Source: Chara braunii (lineage: Eukaryota; Streptophyta; Charophyceae; Charales; Characeae). Taken from it: a stretch of DNA of 47,100 nt. The stretch spans positions 1,298,412 to 1,345,511 of the forward strand of contig BFEA01000330.1 of the NCBI GenBank assembly GCA_003427395.1, written 5' to 3'. The position numbers and the translations under genes were made by a program. This document shows positions 39,108 through 47,100 of this stretch, piece after piece; position 1 is the stretch's first letter; each line of letters begins with the position of its first letter. The notes under the pieces were generated by a model. The model was not told the origin of the DNA. It was given only the letters and a program-made list of their open reading frames with translations, and did not search any database.

Positions 39108-39436
39108 AACCCACACCAAACCCACACCAAACCCACCCCCACTAGTAACCAAAACCCACGCCAAACCCACACCAAACCAACGCCAAACCCACGCCAAACC
39201 CACGCCAAACCCACGCAAAACCCACGCAAAACCCACGCCCACTAGTAACCCAAACCCACGTGGGTTTGAGTTACTAGTGGGCATGGGTTTGACATGGATT
39301 TGGCGTGGGTTTGGGTTACTTGTGGGCGTGGCTTTGGCGTGGGTTACATGTGGGCGTGGGTTTGGCGTGGGTTTGACGTGGGTTTGGCGTGTGTTTGGGT
39401 TACTAGCGGGCGTGGGTTTGGCGTGGGTTACTAGTG
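39108..39436. repeat. 12-bp minisatellite in inverted orientation (palindromic block)
   Basis: Left arm: CCAAACCCACGC / CCAAACCCACAC units. Right arm: GCGTGGGTTTGG units. They meet at a 46-bp near-perfect palindrome (39237-39282, one mismatched pair, centre CCCACGTGGG, edges GCCCACTAGT and ACTAGTGGGC). CCCACTAGTAACC marks recur within both arms. The translated frames (KPTPN and GVGLAWVW repeats) are not a gene. Confidence 0.9.
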
Positions 39437-40254
39437 GGCAAGTTGGTGAAGTCGGTGGTGAACTTTCATTCTCTGAACATAGTAATAAAGCTTGCATCTA
39501 CCAGGGGTTGAATTAAATCACGACTTAAAAGCATCCTGTTTATATTTTATGAAATTCGTTCATCATTTTTGTAATGGTTTCGACGATCGTATAAAATTGT
39601 GACGGGCCTGCTGATACTTCTTGACCGCTAAAAGCCTTAATTATTCCTTGCAGTTTTTACTATAAAACAAAAAAAACATCGTTAAACCAGTGAATTTTTT
39701 GTTGAATGTGTGACTTTTGCGTTTGCCAGAATGTCCAACAATCTTTAATGTAGCTCTGAAAAGTTTTCTGTTGTAAAATGGATATATTGATTTTTTACAA
39801 GTCGGGTCCATGACCGAGCTTCCTGCGAAAGGACAAAATCGTGCACATTTCATGATTGAGGCCTGGGTGCGAGCTACAATGTAAAATTGTTGCTAAGAAC
39901 AACGATTCTCTCAGACCCTCTGAAAGGAGGATCAAGTCGATTTTGGACCTCGACTGTCACTTGGTCCCGGTTTTTCGTAGACGTGAATAAAATTGAGTAT
40001 CTAAGTTAAGTCTTCTAAAGGAGTAAAATACCTTTAATGAGAGGCACAATTCCTTGATCATCCTCTAGTCCTCCTCCACGTACGCTAGGGCAGGGGAGTG
40101 TGTTCGCCATCTGTCAATCTAACGGTTTGGAGCTGCGTTGAAGTGTCGTGGAATGATTACCAGACTCTCATCTGGGATTTTTTGCTAAGGTTCGATAACC
40201 TTAGAACATAGGAAGATACGACGTCATACAACATAAAAATATTATATTGTATAA
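39437..40254. other. AT-rich intergenic sequence
   Basis: No gene or repeat recognised. The AT-rich block that continues to about 45.6 kb begins here. Confidence 0.5.
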
Positions 40255-40625
40255 CACTCTCACATTATAACTTCACCAAATGTATTTGACCGCAATTGGG
40301 GCCAGAGGTCCATGAATCCCACTACAATCAGATCCTGAGAAGTCCTGGTGTAAATATGCCCTCCAAGTTGTTTTATTTTGGTCCTTTCATTTTCCTTGTC
40401 ATTACATGTCCCACCCACACTAGCACTTTTTAACTTATATCTGGACGGAATTGCGGCCAGATGCATACAGGTCCAACTGTAAATGTCGATAGATCCATTG
40501 AAGATAGTGCTAGTGTGAATACGTCCTCATGAAGTTAGATACATTTAAAAAAAGTGTTAGTGTGAATATGTCCTCATCCGATCATGTATATTTAAGATAG
40601 TTGTAGCGTGGGTACGCCCTTAGAT
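40255..40625. mobile_element. Cluster of MITE family D copies
   Basis: Best copy 40408-40527: TCCCACCCACACTAGCACTT at the left, GTGCTAGTGTGAATACGTCC at the right, interior GGACGGAATTGCGGCCAGAT. A diverged copy lies at 40255-40362 (CTGGTGTAAATATGCCC end). Two half copies follow (GTGTTAGTGTGAATATGTCC, TTGTAGCGTGGGTACGCCCT). Confidence 0.65.
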
Positions 40626-41039
40626 TTGCTTTTTTTGTTCGCATGAACTCGACCCTCATAGCAGCAGACCTACCAGCCGTCCTGCCCACAAAGGATTTCA
40701 CTCAGTCCACATGATCACGACGCGGTACGACATGCCATGAAAATCCATATAATTGCGCACTCGTTTCGATTCATGTTTGGATCTAGCTTCCATTTGTCGA
40801 ATAGGGGGAATTTACGAGACTCACAAACACAGAAAAGTTTGAATCTCATATTTCTTCTATCGAGGAATGGTCATGGTGTTGTTGTCCTTTCAATTGTGAC
40901 CACAATCTTGGCGTCGATACTCGCAGTTGTCTCGACTTGCTTGGATTAATGAATTTACTTGCGAAGCAATAGACTGTTTTGTTGGACTGAGAGTTTGATA
41001 TATCTATATCTATGCATACATACATATATAAATATGAAA
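40626..41039. other. Intergenic, no gene recognised
   Basis: No feature recognised. Confidence 0.45.
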
Positions 41040-41145
41040 ACTGTACGAAAATGTTTGTCACAAACCCCCTCATTTGTCATCATCTTCTCTCCTTCTCCCT
41101 ATAAATCACAAGATAGTTTTGTATGACAATATATTTTTTTACATA
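41040..41145 (+). repeat. Hammerhead-repeat unit, decayed remnant
   Basis: CTGTACGAAAATGTTTGTCA, CAAACCCCCTCATTTGTCAT, CTTCTCTCCTTCTCCC, TTTTGTATGACAATATAT is a worn version of the GACGAAACAGTTTGTC, ACAGCCCCTCGTTTG, TTTGACGATATAT unit. Confidence 0.5.
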
Positions 41146-41326
41146 TATATCTATACGATTTTCTCATGTACGAAAATTAGTCACCCGACCACATAAGAGT
41201 AAAAAAAAAAAACCAAAGAGGAAAAGGGTGAGCGGCGACTGGGGAAAGTTTGAATTATAGAAGGTAGACTAGGAAACATTGGGAGATGGGGAGAAGAGGA
41301 GGCAGTGGGTGAAAGACACACACCAC

Positions 41327-41364
<38 letters not shown>

Positions 41365-41909
41365 CACCCACACACACACTTCCTCTGCCTGTTTGTCAAT
41401 GGCTCTTTATGAATTCACCCACCCACACATGCGTATACATAAATTAGCATGCGGTGCAATGTTTTATAAAGTTGTTGTGACTTTTTTCAAATTTTGAAGT
41501 ATATAGTTGTAATTAGCAAACATGATGACGTGCATATCGATTGCAAGATTATTATGTAATCAACATGTTCTCTAAATATCACTTGTTTTTGGTGAGGCAC
41601 TACAATGTCAATAAACTATAGAGGTACAACCTATTGGTGAATAAGGCAACGCTTGAAACGAGGTGCATTTTTGGGGCTGTATTTTCGCATACGTTTCATA
41701 TCATAATTTTGTAATAGATCTGATGCTCCTACTGTTGTCTTTCCCTTAATAGAATGTACTATCGGTATCACTATATATCTATTAGATCGAATAGTGTCAA
41801 TAAAAATCTATGATGACTGAGCGTCGTATCCAGAGGAAGAGAGGAGCCCGAGTTGAGCTAGTAAAGCTAAGGTTGCACCTTCTACCGGTCATACCTTTTT
41901 ATCTATCCC
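41146..41909. other. Intergenic with microsatellite and MITE remnant
   Basis: (CT)n-(AT)n at 41326-41365. GTCTTTCCCTTAATAGAATG, TACTATCGGTATCACTATAT at 41737-41777 looks like a worn family A arm. No gene recognised. Confidence 0.45.
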
Positions 41910-42015
41910 TTTTTTTTTAGTTTGGATCATTTCTCGATTTAGGCGTGTTATCTTTGCACAGGGGTCATATGTATCTCCTCTGTATTGCCAATTTCAATGG
42001 ATGTCCCACAATGAC
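41910..42015 (-). pseudogene. U6 snRNA retrocopy (strongly decayed, A-tailed)
   Basis: Minus strand: GTGGGACATCC, TTGAAATTGGCAATACAGAG, GAGATACATATGACCCCTGT, GCAAAGATAACACGCCTAAA, TCGAGAAATGATCCAAACT, followed by A9. Recognisable along its whole length but with many substitutions and deletions. A third independent U6 copy. Confidence 0.75.
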
Positions 42016-44699
42016 AACTTTTAACTACGTAAAACTTGTCCCATTTGTCAAACTTTGTCGGCCTAAAACAAAATATCATAGTTAACACTTCTTGTGAACA
42101 GTTAAAATGCATGATCTCGCCTAACACCTTTTTGTTAACAGGCAAACTACATGCACTTTGTCGAAAAATAAACTACATAATTGCTTTATTTTTACCCACA
42201 GGAAGACAATCCTTATAACAGGCCTACCAACATCCCTTACCCGGTATGGGGCATGGACGAGGGGAAGGGAGGAAGAGGGGTTGGGGTTTCATATATTGTT
42301 AAAATTATCAGATTTTTATAAAATACTAAAACAACAAAACTCATTAGATTATCCAGAGGAATGATGATGTACCACTCTTTTACGTAAATGTTTATGAACT
42401 TGAAAATGTTATCATTATATCACACCCGAACCAGTAATCATCTCTTTGCAACTTGTATATTATTTGTCATGCCAGTCATGGCGCGTAAATTTTGTAAGTC
42501 ACTTATGCATAAGGGATATAATCCAGTCTTGCAAATCACAACTTTTTTTTTTTTTTTTTTGCAAACCATATATTGTAAGGTGTTGAATTGTAACTGTTAT
42601 GAATGCATAACTTATCATTGAAAAATTAACAACTAAATTGAAGTATCACAACATTTCTGAATTTTCAATGTGTAAACATAACATGAACATCTTACTGCAC
42701 ATAATGAGAATGGTCAATCATAAATCCTCATCATTATAAGGCTACTTAGAAAATGACGATTCGACGTTTGATGTGTTGGATATCGTTCATGGAGATGTGC
42801 GCACAACCTTCAAGATTGTCATTATTAAAGTAACATCGCGCGCAAATTATACATGTACGTCCACGTATGTGCAACGGGCTACTTTGTTTTACCCGACCTC
42901 TTTGTTGTCTCACAGGTATGCAGATGGTGGACAACATACCAATCGTAGGAGTGAATATCTTCCTCACGAAACTCCTCTTGTAGGATGCGGCCAATGCTTT
43001 TCACCTTTCCTTCTTACTATTTTAACTAAAGCTATAATCAATGTGTTTTTGTCCTAGCTCTTCGACTTGGTTGGTCGTCCTATAACATTCTTGATAAAAA
43101 CAAGCAAACATGTTATTTAGTAGTATGTGGCTGCCTTCTTGAGGGTCAAGAAAAAAAATAATTACATCCACATACATTTGGGTTAACCCCTCCATCACAT
43201 TCCCATCCGTGTAGAACTTCAGAAAGAGCTTCGGATTAGATTCATTGCATGACAGATCATCTTCGTAGGTTTAAATGAGTGATATCTAGGGCTAACTTCA
43301 ACTCGTTCATCCATAGAGTAATGCTCACAATCTTTGTGTATATTGCCATATGGATCCGACATGAATTTAGTCTAAAAAAAACCTACAATTTTACCCAACC
43401 CCAACTTCTATAATTTTATAGCCAGCTGGTGAAACCGGACGAAAAAACTTTTGCAAATTTTTCAAATCAGGCAGAGCCCGACCAAATAACTTGATAAAAT
43501 ATCCTACTATACCCGGTTATACTATGACCTACTTTTACGTCACTGTGGAACCCAAACCCACCGTAGCCTACCATGAACCGTTTTTTTTTTTTAATATCAA
43601 ACACGAATGCGATGCTTTATTTGTTGTTAAATCAACATTGGCTATTTGTTTTCTCCTTTAAATAATTCAAACATCAGTGAGGAAGACATTCATCATAGAA
43701 GTTAATAAAAATTATTTTTCGACATGCCGAAATCGACACTTCACCCAAAGGGATTGTGTGTGACTCATTATAAAATTCTTTCACGTGATGAGTACTCTCA
43801 AATTGTTCAAAACGGTCATCACTCATACTAATAATCATAGAATGAAGTGATTTGTCGAGTTCATGGACAGATTGACAATGGTTCAATTTAATCAATACTT
43901 ATGGTTATTTATAAAACTCCTCTCTCTATCATCGAAATTCGGTACTTATGGTTATTGAAAAAATCCAAACCTTGTCCTCAAAATGATTCAGTAATTATGG
44001 TTATTCAAAAAAATCGTTCTTGTGAATGTTGTACATGCATACATAACAAAATACCTCTTACAACCTAATTATGTGTTACCTTGTATCATGATTGAAAGAC
44101 ACAAACATGTTTATAATTTTTTTAATGACATATTTTGTTGAAACAAAATTTTAATGCTTGTTATAACGTCGATTGAGACTAAATCATTTTTTTAAAAGAA
44201 AGATAGGTCGTGATATCATAAAATGTCACTCGTTATAACATATTTCTAATGGAATAAAAGATAAACTGTTGTGTTTCTAGACCTACAAGATATAACATTG
44301 CAAAAAAAAAAAAAACTTAATTAGTTGATTTAATCTAATATCAAACTTGTTTAAGCAAAAAAGTTAGTGAGCTGCAATATAGAGACTTGTACATACCTTA
44401 ATAAAAACTATAATTTATTTTTCTTTGAATTATTTTATATTATTTTTTTCTGTTGTTTTATCTCAACAAAAATAAAAACTGCAACATACTATACGTACAT
44501 AGGAAACATGTTACACAACCTTAGTGGTTAAACGGTACAACAATAAAACTCTTAAGCCACATGTACATGACCCGGACCTTATAGAGAATTCTTTGTCACC
44601 TACTCCGAAAAAGTTGAAGATGGTGCGCTGTTAATAAAATATATATACGGTCGTCGTCTTGTCTCAACCCCCCAATAGGGTCTGGACCGATGTATGGCA
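42016..44699. other. AT-rich intergenic sequence
   Basis: About 2.7 kb with no gene recognised; T run at 42543-42561, short A/T tracts. CTTATGGTTATT recurs at 43902, 43945 and (as AATTATGGTTATTC) 43992. Confidence 0.5.
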
Positions 44700-44800
44700 T
44701 TAATCAATGGTTTAATATACATCCATCTTTGAATCCACATGACATCTGATGAATAAAGTCTGTTTGAATTACCTTAAGGCCTATAACTTTACAATAACAA
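44700..44800 (+). mobile_element. SINE family 1 remnant
   Basis: GAATCCACATGACATCTGAT, GAATAAAGTCTGTTTGAATT, ACCTTAAGGCC parallels GAATCCACATCCTGTCAGAT, GAACAG, CATTCAGAATTACCTGGGGC at 9460-9515. The head is too worn to place. Confidence 0.45.
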
Positions 44801-45269
44801 ACAAAGTTCCCTTGTGTTAAAAATAAAAATCAAAATGAAAAGAAGCATTTGACCCCTATTATCGAGTTGTACATCTACTTCCAAGTAGGTGGGAACAACT
44901 TTGTGCTAAACCCAGGTATGTTGCTTTTTTTTAAGTAAAAATATAAATAAACAAATTTGTTGAAAAACAACATTTTTATTCAAATGCAACTCTGAGCTAT
45001 TATCGCTATATGACCGTTATATCTCTAATGAAATTTGTTCGAAATACAACTTTCATGATTGGGAGTTGTCTTGGGTGATGTTAGCTTGTATCATACACGC
45101 AATAACTATCCAGTTACAAAAGTGAGTTTGAAGTAATATTGAGTCTAATTTTTATTGATGTGATGAATATACTTTATTTGCGGTTTCTATTTCGGTAAAT
45201 GCGTAGCTCAATTTATACCCACATGAATTATTGAGGTACAAACGAGAGTTTGGATCCGAATGAAACTGT

Positions 45270-45300
<31 letters not shown>

Positions 45301-45827
45301 CTGACAATTTATTAGAAGCCGACTCCAGAGAGTTCCACACGGATTCTAACTCTGATGTGTATTTCATAGTTTCAACTATCCATAATTTATATTTGAAAAT
45401 GATATCTTAAAGTTTTTTTTCTTCAAAAGAAAATACAAGAAAAAAAATCACCAAGGGTTATAACAAAATCGGATATATCTTTCGACATTCTTGCAACGTG
45501 GAAAGATACGTCGGTGGATGACAGGCAGCCAGATGAAAGCACAAACCTGCGTGCACGCAGTTCACGTTCTCCCACGAACGCGAACAAGTTCACGTGAATG
45601 CGAACTGGCAGGATTTTTCACCGAACGTGAATGGTTTTTTTTTTTTTTTTGTAGGGGTCAGGGGGGATAGGCCTACCCCCCTGACCATATCTCTGCTTTG
45701 GAAATCAATTGAAAAACATGTAGGGGGGTGTTATTTTCATTTGCAAGTAACCAACTTCCCCTCCTCCCCATGCCAGCAACCCTCTCCACCCCCGTGTGTA
45801 TGTTTGTTTCTGTGTAAGTAACCACCC
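44801..45827. other. AT-rich, then mixed intergenic sequence
   Basis: T run 45273-45300; T run 45632-45649. CACGTTCTCCCACGAACGCG, AACAAGTTCACGTGAATGCG near 45565 contains short inverted GTTCACG / CGTGAAC motifs. No gene recognised. Confidence 0.45.
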
Positions 45828-46860
45828 GTGCGACGACGACGATGACACTTGGGGAGGAGGATATGGGGGAGGAGGAGGAGGAGAGGAGGAGTAGAAGACG
45901 ACCAAAGGAGGAGGAGAAGGAGGAGGAGGAGAATGAGCAGAAGAAGCTGAAAGGAGGAGGAGGAGGAGGCCGAGGAGGAGAGAACGAGAAAAAAACGACG
46001 AAAAGAGGAGGAGGAGGAGGAGGAGGAGGAGGAGGAGGAGGAGGAGGAGGAGGACGACGACGACGACGACGACGACGAGAGGAATGATACGAAAAGGGGA
46101 GAAGAAGGAGGAGGAGAGAAGAAGAAGAAGATGACGACGACGACGACGACGACGACGAAGAAGAAGAAGAAGAAGAAGAAGAAGAAGAAGAAGAAGAAGA
46201 AGAAGAAGAAGAAGAAGAAGATTAAAAAAAAAGGGACACAAAATTGCGTATGCTGACGTGGCAGCTGCGCGACGACGACAAAACGTGGGGAGAAGGAAGA
46301 GATGGAGGAGGAGGGGGAGGAGAGGAGGAGAAGAAGACGACGAAAGGAGGAGTAGGAGGAGGAGAGGAAGAAAAGAGGAGGAGGAGAGGAGGAGAAAAAG
46401 ACAAGGAAAGGAGGAGGAAGAGGAAAAGAAGAAGAAGATATAAAAAAAATCGCGCAAAAGAAAAATGTCGTGCGTGTTGACATGGCAGCTGTGCGACGAC
46501 GACGGACTTGGGGAGAAGGAGGAGATGGAGGAGGACGAGGAGAGAGGAGAAGAAGATGACGAAAGGAGGAGGAGGAGGACGACGGCGACAAAAGGAAGAA
46601 GATGAAAGGAGGAAGAATAGACGACGAAGAAAAAGAAGAAAAAGAAGAAGAAGAAGAAGAAGAAGAAGAAGAAGAAGAAAAAGAAGAAGAAGAAGAGAAA
46701 AAGAAAAAGAAGAAAACGCAGAAGAAGAACAAAAAAAAGAAGAATCGAAGACTCGAAGACTCGAAGAAGAAGAAGAAGAAGAAGAAGAAAAAAAAAAAAA
46801 ATGGGAAACAAATGTGCGGGCTGACATGGCAGCACACGCGACAATGGAGAAGTGAGGGAG
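45828..46860. repeat. GGA/GAA/GAC low-complexity array with a recurring core
   Basis: Triplet tracts (GGA, GAA, GAC) punctuated by a conserved non-triplet core: CTGACGTGGCAGCTGCGCGA, CGACGAC, TTGGGGAGAAGGAGGAGATG, GAGGAGGA. Core copies lie at about 45828, 46252, 46475 and 46821, so it is a long-period tandem repeat (about 220-420 bp apart) rather than only microsatellite. Poly-Ser, poly-Leu and poly-Glu frames of up to 444 codons are artefacts of it. Confidence 0.8.
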
Positions 46861-46880
46861 ATGGAGGAAGCGGGGACTAG

Positions 46881-46882
<2 letters not shown>

Positions 46883-46970
<88 letters not shown>
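46883..46970. repeat. (CT)n microsatellite
   Basis: About 88 bp of CT, directly next to the candidate splice donor at 46971. Confidence 0.95.
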
Positions 46971-46972
<2 letters not shown>

Positions 46973-47100
46973 CTGATGGCTGAGTGGAGGTTGGTGATGG
47001 CAGCAGGAGCAGGGGTGACGGTCGCAGCGTCTTCGACATCGATGTCCAGGCCCATTTCTTTGGCAGAAGAGTTTCGACTTTGAAACTCTCTGCCAGGTCC
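46973..47100 (-). CDS. Candidate partial exon of a minus-strand gene
   Basis: Minus strand reads open from the window edge: GPGREFQSRNSSAKEMGLD, IDVEDAATVTPAPAAITNL, HSAIR, ending CATCAG followed by GTAAGA (from 46972 downward), a consensus splice donor. The amino-acid composition is ordinary, unlike the neighbouring repeat frames. Two other frames are also open over much of this stretch, so the frame is not certain. The product is not recognised; the gene would continue beyond the window on its 5' side and across the CT/GGA tract as intron on its 3' side. Confidence 0.35.

Noticed and set aside
38971-39516. 181-codon plus-strand frame with KPTPN and GVGLAWV repeats
   Set aside because: Reads both arms of the inverted 12-bp minisatellite; the only real coding signal here is the LINE fragment on the other strand.
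45705-47039. 444-codon minus-strand open frame (and a 366-codon one inside it)
   Set aside because: Almost entirely poly-Ser, poly-Leu, poly-Phe and poly-Arg-Glu from GGA/GAA/CT tracts; open in several frames at once, no domain.

Overview
The window looks like nuclear DNA from a streptophyte with a large, repeat-loaded genome. A charophycean alga such as Chara is my best guess; I recognise the type of sequence but could not verify the species. Evidence: one intact protein gene of the plant-specific EIN3/EIL family (22856-25531, +), an L1-type plant LINE, U6 snRNA retrocopies, tRNA-derived SINEs, and nuclear copies of organellar rps11 and atp9. No operons, Shine-Dalgarno patterns, CRISPR or phage modules are present. 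Single and short N gaps and an untrimmed Nextera mate-pair junction (967-1004) show that it is a draft short-read scaffold.

Layout. 1-9.3 kb: intergenic repeats, including an array (about 2.1-3.3 kb) of units that carry pieces of a hammerhead ribozyme, copies of a roughly 150-bp companion repeat, several TA-flanked MITEs, and CT/GA microsatellites. 8.4-9.2 kb: degenerate minisatellite. 9.3-10.2 kb: a near-perfect hairpin MITE and three SINE copies. 10.8-21.6 kb: a nest of short inverted-repeat elements (TTAA-flanked CCACCAGTAC family, TA-flanked family, GGGCCTCG family with 3-bp duplications), a 44-bp minisatellite with a 220-N gap, and two more SINEs. 21.7-21.9 kb: rps11 fragment between 19-bp direct repeats. 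22.86-25.53 kb: the EIN3-like transcription factor, with a possible 5'-UTR intron just upstream. 25.5-31 kb: mostly unassigned sequence with tandem repeats and microsatellites. 31-34.6 kb: U6-derived retrocopies, nested SINE/MITE, and two hammerhead-repeat copies, one of which keeps a complete ribozyme fold. 34.6-39.1 kb: a broken LINE on the minus strand, interrupted by an 881-bp hAT-like element and by a block containing an atp9 fragment. 39.1-39.4 kb: palindromic minisatellite. 39.5-45.6 kb: AT-rich, nearly feature-free DNA with MITE, SINE and U6 remnants. 45.8-46.8 kb: GGA/GAA/GAC low-complexity array. 46.97-47.1 kb: probably the edge of an exon of a minus-strand gene continuing outside the window.

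Functionally, the only confident host gene is the EIN3/EIL transcription factor (ethylene signalling output in land plants). The rest records mobile-element activity. The most unusual signal is a hammerhead ribozyme embedded in a dispersed, locally tandem repeat family (34139-34198 and relatives). The second is a U6 snRNA retrocopy fused to a foreign A-tailed 3' segment and bounded by a 12-bp target duplication.
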